Shown piece by piece: positions 1-13,841 of a DNA stretch of 64,000 nt. Positions within the stretch are counted from its first letter, which is position 1. Every line of letters begins with the position of its first letter. The notes beneath the pieces are model-generated. The model did not search any database. It was not told the origin of the DNA and saw only the letters and a list, made by a program, of their open reading frames with translations. A program made the position numbers and the translations under genes. Origin of the DNA: Rhytidiadelphus loreus. Lineage: Eukaryota > Streptophyta > Bryopsida > Hypnales > Hylocomiaceae. The DNA is taken from assembly GCA_947034895.1 (NCBI GenBank), contig OX344763.1:28891025-28955024 (forward strand), in the 5' to 3' direction.

Positions 1-3000
1 AATAAAAATAATATTAAAAATAATATTAAAAAAATAAAATTTAAATACTTAAATTTTCTTAATGTTATTATCTAATGTGGCCAAACTCCAACCATGTCAA
101 CTACTTATGTGGCCAAATTCCGATAGTTTGAAAACTTGGGGAACTCATCTAATGCTTCAAGAGCAATAATGTGGTGATTGGAAGACCAACCAACTTAGAT
201 AGAAGCACGTACATCAAAACATATCCGAGAACATATCATTATTGAACCAAAAAAAATAACAAACCCAATAGGATTGTCCATTTTTCTTGTAGTATAGTAG
301 CAAAGGTCATTCACTAGGAATTTTGTAATAGAATAGGAAAGGTTATGAATAAAATATAAATTATATAAACTAATAGTTGGGTTTGACACATTGGCCATCC
401 CAAATTGTGAAAGAATATGAAATCAAACACACAAATCAAAGACAACCACAATAATAATGAAATTTATTACAAATTCCCACAATCAATTTCTTAGCCACAA
501 ATACACAACAATCTAATCACTAAATTTAATTAATACACCATTAAAAAATATATACAATAAACAAATTAACATACAACAATTTTGTTAAAATAGATTATAG
601 TACACAAAGATGACAATTTTTACTTAAAAAAAAAAAAAGAGTTAAGAGAATGACAATTTGTCTTGCCTATATCTAGACAACAAGACAACTATTCGCCTTT
701 AAAGGACTCCAAGAGGATTTGTCACCTTTCTAATCTAGTCTTTGTAGAACTTTCTACATCTAAGGCATGTAAAATGACAATTAGCCAATTATCCTCTTTA
801 AATGCGAAAATAGTTTGATAATTGGTCTCATTTTACATAGCAAACGACAAGTAGTCAAAAACAAAAAGAACTACTTGAGTACAATCATCAAAAATTAAAC
901 AATGCCAATTCCTTTTAGATCAAAGTTACATATGGACAATTCATTTAATCTCAATAATTATCATGATTAGGATTTGAGAGATAATATGTGCTCACAATCA
1001 AATTAAAATTAATATTGTTGAAAAAATTGCATGATATGATCAATATATTCAACAATAAAGGGTTCTTTTCACAAGATTTATGCCATGAACAATCATAATT
1101 GATGACTAGGTTTTTAGCAAAGGTAAAGTTCTGTAAGATATCATGACGATGGACATTTAGACTACATAACTTGAGGTTGAAGAAGTGTTGGAATTTGAAC
1201 TTTAACAACAATATATTTTCTAGGAATCTAAGAAAATATGAGATATCACCTTTCAATCCCTATAATTGTTATGCTTGCATGTACCTTGTTTAAACTTGTA
1301 AAGTGCTAGTTTATTTATATGTTTAGAGTTTTTTTGTTGTGGGCAAGATCATTGTCTCAAAAATGTTGTGAGACACAATTCACGTAATGAATGAAGTATT
1401 GAGATGAAAAATTACTTGGTGAATCAAGTAGAAACTACTTGATACCCGAAAGCTATGTGAATTATTTAGAGCCTTTGAAATAAAAGATGAACATGAAGTA
1501 GCAATTAGGATACCAAGGTATGGACCAAAAGATTACTTTTACTTCAAGTCTCATGGTTAAGAAACAATTGCCAAGTTATAATAGATAGCAAGAAATGGTT
1601 CCTAGATTTGTATGTTGAAATGTTAAGATCAACAAATGATTTGTGTGTCCTATATCGATCACTCTTGTACCATCTTACAATGTACAACAATTTGTTTGAG
1701 CATGGATTTGCTATAGATGAATTTGCTCTATACTCGTTAGAAGATAGTGACCTTTTATTTCATTGTTAATAACACCTCACAAAAAATTGTGTAGATTTAA
1801 TGTACTTGAAATACTTGAAAGATTTTTTAGCTCATTTTTTAAGCGAGAGAAATAGATGTGGATTGTAATACAACTAGTTTTGTATTTTTCCATGCATTCT
1901 TGAATTATATACAAATTTTTAAAGATTTGCAAAATAAATACCTATTTATGATTGTAGATCTCTAAAAATATGTCCACCTACAATTTGTAAAGAGATGTGA
2001 AGAAATCAAGGAAAATGATTGGCTTATGATATAAATAACAAAAAAATTCTTGATTCACTTAATGGCCAAAGATGTTCATTTAAGGACCATCTCATATTCA
2101 TTCAATAGTTAATTATAGAAACAATTTGAAGAAGACGTCCGCTTGTAAAATAGATCATTTTATTGTACCTATAAAGTATTTGTTTTACAATGCGTAAAGA
2201 GAAAATTTAGGAATTGAACATTTTAGTCTTTGAATATGCATCTTTTCTCCAAAACAAAGACGAAAAAATATGAACCCAAATGTGAATATGCCAATACTTT
2301 ACAAATTGAACTAGAGACAATGGTAGATTATTGGAGTTTACTTCAACCGTAATGCCTTTCTCTTTCTACACACTTTCAAATTCCACATTGAATGCCTCTT
2401 TTAACTACAAACATCATATGAAAATATTTAATCAAAATTCTATAATACTAAATGTAGTTAAATGAATTATTATATGAGATCTTAAAAAATCATGAAAAAA
2501 TGGTTGAGAAACGAATTGTGATGGAGGAGACTTATAGATGCCTAAAAACATGCTTTGTTGAATCAAAACTCAAATTCTTTATCTGAGAATGGCTTACTCG
2601 AGAAATGAGTAACTTCTCTTGAGAGGGCTATTAAGTTCTACCAATGTAAACATTTCACTTTAAATGAAGTTAAAACTACAGATGTTGTTAAAAATTGAAG
2701 TTTATCCAATGTCATTTCTAGTTTAGAATTCTTACTCCAATGCAAAGTGACATTTATAAACAATAATGCATTTAATTAATATTAAAAATAAAGTATTTAA
2801 AATAAATCCTAAACATCACATACTTGTTTCAAAGATACAAGTATAAGAAGTGAATTGAAAGTTTGAAATTCAAAATTTTACCTTAACCAAAAAGTCATTA
2901 CTAAGTGCAGAATGTGAAACTATCAACAATTTGGAAAATTGACCTTTGTACCAATCTTTAATTTGGAAGTTGTGATTTATTGGTCAATCTTATGTAATGT

Positions 3001-5447
3001 TGGTTCTTCTTCTAAGAGTATTGTGCAATTTTATGTACAACATCAACAATTTCTTGTTGTAGATGACAATTTTATAGTTTTTAATAGATATTGAACTTCA
3101 TTAAAATAATAAATTAATTAACTATGTAACACTCTTTTAAGAAAATGATTGGCTAAATTCTAAACTCACTCACCATAGTAAGGAAATGAACACATTTAAC
3201 ATTAGGGGGTAACAAATATACCTCTTGTTAGATTTCTAATGCATGTCTTGAACTCTTATTCAATAAGAACATCTTTGAAAGTCTTCAAACTTTGCATCCT
3301 AATTGCAAAAGTCCTATGCAAGATGTGCATAAGATTAGTCTTAATGTGACTATTTTTAGTGAATTTGAAAAACATTCAAAATATTAGCATGATTACCATT
3401 GAAGAATACTTGACAAAGATATTATTAATATAAAATCATAAGAAAACAAGATTAATTGTTAATATTGTAAATGATATGTAATGGATGCCTTGTTTTGCTA
3501 AATGATTTCAAACAAATATTATGTACAAAAATGTGCCAATCTAGTTTTTCTCTATATAATCTATCAATGAATGTAGTTCAAATCTTGAACTTGTGATTTT
3601 CATCATATATAAAAAAATATCCTCCTAATTAAGTATTGAAGCTGCTTGTTTTATTAAAGTCTAGCATCAAACTTATCAATCTTTAATTTCTATAGTGGGC
3701 TCATGGAATTCTTCTTATCATTAAATCAAATTTTATACCCTTCCTTTTTCGTTGCAAATTAAAACATAAAAAATAATTGAGTTAAGTCTATCACCGTAAG
3801 TGAACTTCAATTTTAATTTCTTGGTATCAAAGTTCAATAAATGAGTGAACAATGAGCATTAAAATTAAGCAACAAAGATGAATGGTGAGTTGCGACTCTT
3901 CCTTCAAAAATATTTTCATAGCCTCAATGCAATCAATGAAATTTACCTTTTATACCAAATATAACTCATCTTTTGGTTTATTTGATGTAAACAATTATAT
4001 AGACAATTGAAAATTTTCCATAAAATAACATCAAAACTACAATAAATACAAAAGTCAGATAAAGTTTAGTACCATTAACATAGAAGATGTAAAACTAACT
4101 AATGGTCAATAAATTATGGTAGTCAAACTAACTAATAGTCAATAAATTATGAATTTAAAAAAAAAATGTAATCTTTTTTTTATAAATTGATCAAACAAAT
4201 TAAATAATAATGTACCTTTTTTTAACAAGTTATCGTAGCTTGACAAGTAAGTGTTTTCTTGAATTGATTATTGCAAGTTTGTGCACCCAAATCAAAGAAA
4301 GTTCCATAATTGTTGAAATGTTTGTGTTTAGATTAATCTATTCTTTATGTTTATTATGATGAATCTCCTTTCGTTTAATATAATCAATCTCTACTTTCGC
4401 ATCATCAATAATTAACAATGTTGTTGTAAAGAGTGGTGTTTTCATATTTACTTGTAGAGATTGAAATTGAAAGGACTCTTTGAATATTTAAAAAAATTTA
4501 CAATGTTCCCAACCCTTCATAATCATAGAAGGGTTGAAAATATGAAGCAATCACATCAAAAATTGTAGTATAAACATAGTCAAATCTAACTTCATATTGT
4601 GAATGTTTTGAATATTTTATAATTGTGAACAAATCAATTTTTTGAACAAAAAATCGAATTACTGGCGAAATGCATGTATAAAAAGACATTGCAAGATTGA
4701 AATACACTTGTACAATTTGTTGATATGAAAAAAATATATATTGATAGGATGGGTAGTCTTCATTCATAACTTGAACTCTTTAGACTTATACACACTTTAG
4801 TAGTCAATTAGTCACATGAGTTTAGCAGTTTGTAGTTAATGCATCTTCTTGAGCTCATTGTGACACAGTGTCACAATGAACACAATGAACAAGGAATACC
4901 ACAATTAATACTTTAAATTAATGTGAGTATAAAAAAAAATTACATTCTTCTATTCAATCCTCAATATGGCACTAAGACATCTAAGGCCAAACTTGATATA
5001 GTAATGCCTACAAGTTAGAAAGTGAGGGTGATGGTGCATGCAACAAGAGTGTCTCATTAGATGGAAAGTCCAAAAAGGTAAGGGATGACAATGGTGAGAG
5101 CAAGGTAGAGGAGGCTCAAAATTCTATACAAACTAAACCAGGAGAGTAAAACATAAAGGTGCACAACAAGAAGGCAAAAAGGCCTATGAAAGAGAAAATC
5201 AGCCATCTTAGGCCCAACATCCAACTCTTTGGTATTATCGACATTGGAAATTTTTGTGATTTGTCTTTTACACTTTAGTAGAGAGCCTTTCATCCTCTCC
5301 ATGTTCCTCTTCTTGAACCACCTCCTTAGTAGTGTTCACATTGAGATTCTTATATATTTGTCTCTTGCATTTAGGTGAGGAGCCTCCCTCTTCCTTCATA
5401 CACTATGGTTTTGGATCTTTTCCAACCACTTGCTTATGCCCTTGAAG
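1..5447. other. AT-rich intergenic tract, no gene seen
   Basis: Very AT-rich sequence with dense stops in all six frames. Open frames here are all short (about 100 codons or fewer), AT-driven and without recognisable motifs. The first 60 bases are low-complexity runs of A and T. I see no transposase, LTR pair or gene remnant. Confidence 0.6.
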
Positions 5448-5689
5448 CACTATAAGAAAACCGTGTTTTAGATGATGTTTAATATAACAATCCATATTTT
5501 AGTTGATGGATTTTAGGTGATGTTGAATCTAACAACCCTTGTTTTTATGTCAACAATGACGTCCAATGTAACATCCTGAGGTTACATTGGATGTTATTGT
5601 TGACAATCATAAAAACAAGGATTGTTAGATTAAATGTCACTTCAAATCTGTCAAGTTAGACATCCTAAAAAATATGTTTTTTTATAGTT
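5448..5689. mobile_element. CACTA-type miniature foldback element (242 bp)
   Basis: The left end reads CACTATAAGAAAAC and the right end, reverse-complemented, reads AACTATAAAAAAAC. The two ends are flanked by a direct AAG triplet (5445-5447 and 5690-5692), matching the 3-bp target duplication of CACTA (En/Spm) elements. The interior is a long hairpin: the arm around 5520-5575 is repeated inverted around 5580-5640, sharing words such as TGTTGACA, AAAACAAGG and TTACATTGGATGTTA. No coding capacity, so it is non-autonomous. The last base of the right end is T where CACTA elements have G, which fits an old copy. Confidence 0.7.
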
Positions 5690-8059
5690 AAGATTGATTC
5701 TATGACCCTCTCCTATTTCCATCATTCCTAACTCCAACTATTTGAAGCTTTGTCCAATCGATGGACTCAGTGTATTGGAACGGGCCGAATGAATCCCCAC
5801 CATTGAAAATGACCTCATTGCATCTGCATTAGTAATAGTAAACTCCACATTAATTATAATCTTCTATGGAATTTTTTGGACATAACAGACTACAATGTGA
5901 ACCTCTAACAATCCCAGTAAGAACATTTGAAACTAATAAAACACTTATGAATTTTCCATCGACTCTTAGAAGAATCCAGTGACAACATGTAAAGCACCAT
6001 GGATAATTACCAACATTTAGGAACACCTACCTAATAGACTCAATATTGATTCTTATGGATAGTTCATAAAGCCCCTTGTAGTCCACATTGACACTCATAA
6101 AAATCCTATGACTCCCTCTGGACTTCACAATAATTCAATAATACCAAAAAGAGTCTACATTCATTCAAATAAACTCCCACTATATGAAACCAAAGTTTTT
6201 CGATGTTTAAGTTGATGGATTTTAGGTGACGTCAAATCTAACAATCCTTGTTTTGATGTCAACAATGACATCCAAATATCCAATGTAATGAGATATTCAT
6301 GATTTAGTCTGCAAAGGGACTAACGAGGGGACTAACTACTTTCTAGAAATGGTATATATAAACGTGAACCCAAGAGGATGAGCAAAAATAGTTTATCAAC
6401 ACTTGAGAACCCCCAGCCAAGAATGTCGATTGTCCACGTCTCTGGGCTGGGTCCAAATGGGGTAATAGGAGCCAATTTCTCCGTAACCACTCCTTTTTTT
6501 GGACCATTATTGATGTGTAGCTCAAAGTTTATTTGATTTCTCCAAAATAAAGATGCTTCATGTTTCATAAATGTTATGGTGTCATGATTGACTATTACAT
6601 AATCTATGATGTCATCATTTCATCTTAATTAAGTACAAAACTAAGGCTGTAACCAGTGCTTTTTACTCCTTTGTTGAATTTGAAATTAGACTATATAGAA
6701 ACTTTTCCATTGAAAGTAATGGTATTTTGAATAGAATATGTCATTGTTGACAACTTTGAATAATTTTTAGAACTAATTTTGATGAAATTGATGAAGTTTT
6801 TAAGTAAAACATTCCATTGAAATTTCAAAAGGAGTCCCAAAAGGACCCTTTACACGGTTGTCGTTGGCTCCTAATACCTCACTTTGACCCGGCTTGCCTT
6901 TTCTAATAAAGGATAAGAATACCACCATTCCAGTAATGAACTATTAACACAAACACCATACTCAATCAATGTATAATATTCTACACGTCAAATTCTCAAT
7001 GGGTCATTCTTCAATCTTTAGCTCATGTCCTTATTTACAATTTGCAATAGTATGAACAAGAAAAGGAAACCCAAGTGGTGGCTAACTTGTCAAAGCCTTG
7101 GAGAAGCATGATTGGTGTTGCGCCAATTATTGTCTTGGGAATCACACAAATGGTTAAAATCAATTGCAGTGAAAGATTGGTTTGAGGCACCAATCTACAA
7201 TAATTTAGAACGCATTTGCAACCACAACCCTAAAATCATTTAAACCTTTGAAGACAAAGTCAAAGTCTAATTACCTAGATAGGAACATGCTGAATCTTAG
7301 TAGCCATATCCCATGCCATAGACTCTTGTAAAAGTTCCACATTAGGTGGTAGGAATGCAGGAAACTTGAGAACTGACAATTTAGTGGAAGATGTTACAAC
7401 TTGCAAAGAAAATACAACAAAGTAGACATTAAAATTTGAAGATGCTCCACAAACAACTTGAATCAAAAGAATTAAACCAACATTGCATCCTAGGGCCTTT
7501 TCCACAAATCTTAATGAAGAAACCTACTCTCATATCTAAGAAAAGTATATATGCCGATGGCTTTAGAATTATTCGTTGTTCAATTTCAGGTGACGACTCC
7601 AATCATTCAAGCTTCTATAAGCTACAACGCACATCCACGAGATTTTAGTACGATTTAATACAATGTGTGCTATATGAGATGCACTATCAGACACATTTTA
7701 TAGAAAAATACTAACATTGTGCATTGCAACCGCCATGAGCTTACCTCATAATTGAATTTGAGAACTAGTTGTGACAAATATATTCATACAATCAGTAGAA
7801 AGAATTGCTAGATCACATGTCTTTTGTTGAATCTTTTAGTCTCTAATTATACTGTGATCTTTTGGAGCTCGCGTTTTTGATCACTTATGTCTTCTTGCAA
7901 GCCACATCTAGCCTTCTGGTTACCTTTTCAATGTATTTTTGAAATTTGTGATTTATGTTCAATTCCTAAAGTCCCATTGTCCCCTAGGGGGACAAAATGG
8001 ATTTCGGGTAGTCTCCTACAGTCTCAATGTTTGTCAATATTTTCTGAAAATTTTGCCGA
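5690..8059. other. Intergenic sequence, no gene seen
   Basis: Apart from the half element at 6178-6293, I find no coding sequence, RNA gene or complete transposon. The open frames at 6332-6568 and 7275-7505 have no family resemblance and no homologous pair elsewhere in the window, and I treat them as chance. Confidence 0.5.
6178..6293 (+). mobile_element. 5' half of a second copy of the CACTA-type miniature element
   Basis: Begins CACTATATGAAACC and then follows the left arm of the element at 5448-5689, including the stretch GTTGATGGATTTTAGGTGA and the words for CTAACAATCC, TTGTTTTGATGTCAACAATGAC. It stops where the inverted right arm should begin, so only one arm remains. Internal truncation or later deletion is likely. 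Confidence 0.6.
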
Positions 8060-8960
8060 AGATAGAAAATCACACTAGCTTTCCGAAAATATAATTTTTA
8101 TATTTCAATCGGTACTTGGGAGCAAAATTTATAGCATGAAAAGCCCTTTTTTTAGTTCGACGGGCACATAAAATCCTTCAAAAAAACTTATAATAAAAAA
8201 TTTTAAAAAATGTGTTTCAAATAGATTGTAGCTTTATCTACATGAAAAGTTTTGATTCATTTCATTTTAACTTGTCATGAGAAAGTTATGAACAATCTTA
8301 TTTTTCGGGCAATTAGTGAGTCTTGTTGAGAAAATAACTTGTAGGATTCATTTCTGATGTCAATTTGCACAATTTAAAAAAGAAACCCGTTCCACGAGGT
8401 AAAGATGTCTTGCTAAAACAATCTCACCTTTGAGATTTTTGTGAGTTCAATTGCATCTTAGAGCTATCACTGGTTTAGTTTTCCCTTCAATCTTAGACCT
8501 ACTTGTACTCAACAACTTTTCAATAAATGGAAACTAAGTGTGTTTTCTTAGAGTTTTTTTTCTTAGATCCTCAATCCAATTCTTCATCATATGAAGTTAG
8601 AAATTCAAAATCAATACAGCAAAAAGTTTAAGTTAAGTAGGTTCAAAGCCAAAAAATGTAGTTGAGCAACGTGCAAAGAATCTTGTTTTTTTCATTTTAA
8701 ATGCAAATATCTTGCAATCTACATGGTCAAAGTTTTTGAAATTTCTTCTGCACATTTTTGCACTGGTCTAGTACAAGATTCTACGGTTAAATATACAAAA
8801 AAAGTATTTTAAAACATTTTTTACTCTTTGCTATAGATATGGCAGTTTAGAGTGTTTTTTGATGGGAAAAGGCCTCGGTACTTTAGGGGTTTATGTTCGG
8901 TCTCGTAGTTGAATATAAACTGAACTGTTGTATGAACTATTCGGTGCCAAGGTGATCCTA
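8060..8960 (+). repeat. Dispersed old repeat, copy A
   Basis: Diverged relative of 19620-20240. Shared in the same order: an AAATATAATTTTTAT block, a segment CTAAAACAATCTCACC matching TTAAAACCATCTCACC, a TTTTCCTTC block, a TTAGAATTCAAA-like block, and near the end ATGGCAGTTT(A/T)GAGTGTTTTT followed by AAAAGGCCT. I see no protein coded. The shared order over several hundred bases shows common descent, but the element class is not evident. Confidence 0.55.
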
Positions 8961-9641
8961 GTGTGAAGGGTTGAAGGGCCTTAAAACGCTGCAATTGGGA
9001 CTCCGAGATCTAAATCATGTCCAAGACAGCTTCCGTGGCTTCCCTCCTACTAATGTCCGAATCCTGATTCCTACAACATCATCGCAAACTCTCAACTTTT
9101 TTAAAAACAAACATAGTACCAAAATGCGATACAACTCTGGATGAAATGTTGTTAAACGTGCAACATTGACGGACGAAATTTCGACGATGGATGAATTGCA
9201 GATGCCAAAAGTGTAATAAACTAAATGTCCGTGGCTTCCCTAAACCCCTACTGTGAAAATTTTAGGGTTTGGAGATGTCCCTGCAATGCATTCGTGATGA
9301 AAATATTCACCTTGCAACAATTAACCTCTTTAATCTTGTCGGCACAAATAGAAGAATCTCGAAAGTCCTTCGCTAGTTTTGGAGACGATAACATCATCTT
9401 CAACCCACTAGTGTCCAAAGACCCAATGTATAAAAAATGACTAATCTGGTATTAAAATCAGATTACATTTTACCCTACAAGAATCAAAAGCATTTCTTGA
9501 AAATGAAACAAGATTGGATGAAGCGATGTCTTCAAAACAAAGGAAACAAACACGTGAGTTTCAATTAGGGGATGATTAGATAAAAGACATGAAAATTTGG
9601 TGAACGATCCTCTGCTAGTGCTATAATATATCAACTATGCA

Positions 9642-11167
9642 TTACTCAAGATGCACATCTTCTGCCGTAGGCCTGGCTTTAACATGCCTCCTCCAATTGA
9701 CGCTGTATAAGTGAACGAAATGACGAGCCCCATCAACATGATCGACATAGACATTCTTCACTTTGAAATATCCACTCCCACGTGCTTTTTGCAGGAAGAT
9801 GGGATGAGGGTCAGGGTTTCTCTGTTGAGCAGCATGATTTTGCCAATACGCATTGTCGATGAAGTCTTGAATAATTGGACAGAGGTGTTTCGAGTCTTGC
9901 TCCCAACCATCGTACTAAAATCGAGGGAGTTCTCCTTTGCCTTGATCAATGTTAGCGGCCATCATACATGCTTTGACTTCATTGAGATGGTCCGGCATGT
10001 TTTTGCCACTCCATCCAAACGTCTGGGGTGCTTTGGTCAGAGCGGTCCGCATTCTAATGCTCGGCTTATTTTCATTGGCGCCTCGTACCTGCCCTTCCAA
10101 TGCTCGGACCTTTGACCGGCCCATTGTCAAAACATACTGCACGGGATGCTTAGAACTTAGAAGGGCGCTCCCAATAATCTCTCAATGCCTTGTATAGTGA
10201 GTAGATCGAGTTCAAGACACCTTTTGTAAGCCTCTTCGACTGTTTTGACACCACCAATTGAAATTTCAATCCTCGTACCAAGTAAGTGCTCTTCGAGTTC
10301 GTTCACTTCATAGCGTTCCCAATCCCGCAATAGTTTATTCAACTATTCCACCCATGAGCATAGAGTTCGTACAGTTCTAGGCATATCATCCAAGCTACCT
10401 TTTGGTATTTCAGAGATTACAGCATGCGTAAACTCTTGATAGATTTTGATGTTTTCTAATCCTTCCTAGCTAGACACGCTGAAATTCATGGACCCGTAGC
10501 CTTCAATGTTGAACATGTCATGCACCCTCTCCCGTCTATATACTCAATGAAGAAATGCCTGACTTTCGCTGAATCTGAAAAGGTCCACCGTTGTGTCTGA
10601 CAGTGTTGTACCAATGTCAAATTTGTTCCTTCTAGCTATGGCTAACGTATCATAGATAGCCGTATAGAGTCGCACGCAACGATCAATTTTGAGTTGAACC
10701 CTTGGATAGGTCCACTTCATTTCAAAGAACCCCACTCGACATTCCTTGTATCCACAAACACCGAGCGCCTCCACCATAGCTTGAAAAGACATATTTACTT
10801 GGCTCTTTGAAAGAACCAGGTCATCGCCACCGACCGTCAATGCCAATTGGTGACTCCTTCGCAATTTCTGGCAAATCAAGTGTTTTTTATGTTGCCTCTC
10901 TACGGATGTGACCTCGCCAGGTACCTTCACAACGATGGGGTCTGAGATGACGTGCAACCAGTCATCAAATAAATTTAAAACCCTCAAACTGACTTTACGT
11001 ATAGCCGGCTGAACGATTTTTCCAAATATACTAGGTAAATCTCTTATGTCCATCATGAAACATGCAGCATCCACGTCCACGTTTGGGGGGTTAGGATTTA
11101 TGGATCCAAAACCATAATTCACTGCCGGCCAAACCGGATTAGGATCACCATAGATGGCATCCATCAT
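9642..11167 (-). pseudogene. Unidentified decayed reading frame (about 500 codons), divergent partner of 11849-13014
   Basis: From ATG at 11167 one frame stays open for 207 codons to TGA at 10544. It continues after that stop in the same frame as coherent protein sequence, with two further TAG stops before 10342, down to about 10160. A frameshift near 10165 links it to a second frame (through 10142-9915). That frame is interrupted by TAG at 9915 and continues to a TAA at 9642. The protein sequence is mixed charge and soluble looking, with no signal peptide and no membrane segment. I recognise no domain; it is not an RT, integrase or DDE transposase that I can identify. Base composition is clearly less AT-rich than the flanks. 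A plant transposon ORF or a captured host gene are both possible. Confidence 0.45.
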
Positions 11168-11351
11168 GTTTGTCGTGACACCTATGAAGAAATGATAGAA
11201 TAAACAAGTTGCAATTCACGATGAATGAAAAAACACACTTAAACCCTTACAAATCCTAAGTTCAATCAATTACAACAAATTTGGTCCTATATTACTTCTA
11301 TACCTAGTAAATGCTATCATAAAAAAAGACACATATGCACACATTCACACA

Positions 11352-11352
<1 letters not shown>

Positions 11353-11443
<91 letters not shown>
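11353..11443. repeat. (TA)n microsatellite, about 91 bp
   Basis: Uninterrupted TA dinucleotide run in the spacer between two divergent decayed frames. The open frames across it, which give Ile-Tyr repeats, are artefacts of the repeat. Confidence 0.95.
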
Positions 11444-11446
<3 letters not shown>

Positions 11447-11497
11447 GAATCATAATAAGTAAAATAAAAATGAACTTATTTATAGGTTTCGAAGGTA

Positions 11498-11530
11498 TAA
11501 GGGCCACTTCACACTATCGAGAGTCTGTCG
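11498..11530 (+). mobile_element. Orphan left end of a PIF/Tourist-type miniature element
   Basis: TAA followed by GGGCCACTTCACACTAT is identical to the terminus of the complete element at 57741-58275. No matching right end is visible in the following 3 kb, so this is an end fragment or a truncated copy. The call rests on the 17-base terminal match and the adjoining TAA target triplet. Confidence 0.55.
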
Positions 11531-11848
11531 ATTTCTACCCATTAGATTCTAGAAATCCATGAATTCCAAAAATATGGGCAGTCTGCCTCAACTGCAGTAT
11601 CAAGTCTAGTTTAGCTGATGTGTCCACTACAGTCTCGGAGTCGCAGTTGCAGCGTTTTGCCTCAATTGCAATGTCAAGTCTAGTTTAACTGATGTGTCCA
11701 CTATAGTTCCAGTGTTGATAGCGAGGCACCATCTCAATATCCAAGGCACCATCACTAGCGAGCCTTTGTGATTGTCGACGACGTGTTTTAGTTTTCAGCA
11801 TGTTTTTTTCCGTGCTTGCGAAGTTTTGAGCTCCTCTTCAGTAGCAAG

Positions 11849-13014
11849 ATGTCGTCCACCGGAGATGCAGGGCTCATGGGAGGAGAGGGTTCAAGGTTGA
11901 GGTTGGATACCAACTAGGTTTGGGAATATATTCTCAAACACATGTCGGGTGCGAAGGTCATTGAGACTCTAGCGGATAGTGAGAAAATTGGCTTCCCTAT
12001 GGATGTACAGCACCTGGGCCAGATGTACATGGTCTGCATGTTGAGCGACATGGTGGAGGAATGCGGTGGGAAATTAGACCTACCTTCTGTTGTAGAGTGC
12101 ATGAATGGTCTTTACAACCTCCTTGTCTCCAACGATGCTGCCAATGAGCAGCAATCTAGGTGGGATCCTGGTTTTTCTCAGTTGTCATTGGCCGACAAGG
12201 AGATGGAGGAGCCCCTTCGACACTTGAAGGAGGAACTATTGGATTACCAGTCGGCAGTGCCTTTTGTAGACTTAGATGGCGCTGCTAGGGAATCGTTGAC
12301 CGACTTCATCATGATTGCTTAGAGTGTGTTTGGGCCCACAGTCCTAGGTAAAATGGATAATGATGTGACGTCCAAGGAAACAGGAAGATCACCTGTCAAG
12401 TCTACGGAAGGCTTCCAGACGGAGGCACTTGCGAGGTGCTAGGCGGCGTTGAAGAAGATCGAGGGAGAACGCACTGCACTAGAGGGTTGCTTTGATGAGC
12501 AACAACTTTTTTATGAAGACGCATTGGCCAAAGTCCGCACGAGTCCGGGAAATGTTTTGCAGCTCAGCACCAAAGTCTTGATGCAGGCAAATTCTATTCC
12601 GCATGCCAAGCCTTCCAATGCGGTCTCCGACTCTCCTGTTGGGAAGCAGTCCCCACCTTTTGCCTCACGGTTCAAAATGAAAGCACGTTGCGAGGACCCT
12701 AAAGTCAACGGCAATACGGTCATCACGAATGTTGTACCAGGGTCTGTCAACCGACTCGGACCCGTCAAGTTAGAGTCGAAATTTTCCGTTGGTGGTGCCA
12801 AAGTGAGTCTGAAGAAGGCGGCGGGTCCGAAGAAGAAGACGAAAAATTCACAATCTTGGAAGATTACATGTTGGGAAAGGGTCTCACTAAGCACGGCAAA
12901 GGAAATCTACAGAAGATAATTGACAGTGCAATCGGATTGAAGGGACATTCAGTGGAAGAATTGCAGGAGTACCTTCTAACGTGCGATCAAGGTACATCCT
13001 TATACGTCATCTAG
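11849..13014 (+). pseudogene. Unidentified decayed reading frame (about 390 codons)
   Basis: ATG at 11849 opens a frame that runs without indels to about 12800 but carries three TAG stops (11915, 12320, 12440). Around 12790-12830 a frameshift is suggested: the +1 frame then gives an acidic stretch (GGSEEEDEKF) and an orderly helical-looking segment (ILEDYMLGKGLTKHGKGN, then a Leu/Glu-rich helix) up to TAG at 13012-13014. A possible splice donor, CAAGGTACAT, lies just before that. The acidic-plus-helical tail faintly recalls Myb/SANT-like modules, but the tryptophans are missing and I do not claim it. The middle part is Lys/Ser-rich. It is divergent from the frame at 9642-11167, with a 680-bp spacer, which suggests two ORFs of one element or captured gene pieces. 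Confidence 0.45.
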
Positions 13015-13571
13015 AAGTCACTTGGGGGAAGTGAGTGAGCTTCAGTTTAGGGACTTGTGAGAGTCGTGAGACTTGAGGCGGAGGCTAGGTGATTGTTTGT
13101 GAATGCTCCTATACCTCTTAATTTGGTACGATGTCCATAATGAATAAAAAATATAAAAATTGAATTTTTGATTCATTAAATGTTTCCTTGATCTCCGCTG
13201 CTCTCGATTGTAGCGACTGCAATTCCATGAGTTTGGTTTGAAATTCAGGTCTTCCATTCGCACCTTCTATCAATTCCACCGTCGTACTTGTCACCCGAGA
13301 TCGACGCCTATTCCGTGGGTTTAGGCTCGTGCGTCTCAATGTTGCTTTAGCGTTGTTGGCCTTGATCGTTGGAGTAGTTTAATTGCAACAACTAGGGGAC
13401 GGAAGTCTTAATTGCCACAGTGGTAGGAGTGGCAATTATAAAGTGCCGTCTTCCCAAATCAGGGTTTGGGTTCGGGGGTTAATTTTTCTACATTTTAATA
13501 TGTGGTCTATGTTGTTGGATGGACATGGATTTTGTGGTCGAATGTTGTGTGATCGGATGGGGGACCTTCAA

Positions 13572-13818
13572 GGTGTGCGCTGTGGCTTAGAAACGGCGAT
13601 ACTTGATGCTCCAGCAGCTTCAGCTAACTGCTCGCTTTGGGAGCTCCTCAAAGGCTGCGCACTAGGCCAAGGAAATGCAATACCTTCCATTGGGGTTATC
13701 GACGCCATGAGGACAACCCGAGTATGTGGATCACTAGATTCCTCAAAGTCGCCGAACAAGGTCGCCGATGCAGTTGTTGCTCTCGTCAGACAAGGGATTT
13801 TCCACGTTGATACTCAAG
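13572..13818 (+). pseudogene. Gene fragment resembling the OSB synthase (MenC) domain of PHYLLO
   Basis: The translated segment starts VRCGLETAIL, followed by a Leu-rich helix, a short linker and a strand/helix unit (CGSLDSSKSPNKVADAVVAL, VRQG). In the o-succinylbenzoate synthase module of plant PHYLLO and bacterial MenC, the N-terminal to barrel junction has the order SVRCGLE-type helix, then a strand followed by DS-x(5)-EVA-x(4)-LV-x-EGF, then the KLK strand. Here the KLK strand with the catalytic lysine is not present; the frame instead runs to a good splice donor (CAAG, GTACGT) at 13818. It could be one exon of a fragmentary copy. No other PHYLLO domain is seen nearby, so it is more likely a captured or relic fragment than a working gene. 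Family assignment is from memory of the motif order. Confidence 0.4.
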
Positions 13819-13841
13819 GTACGTTCACCATGCTTTCATGA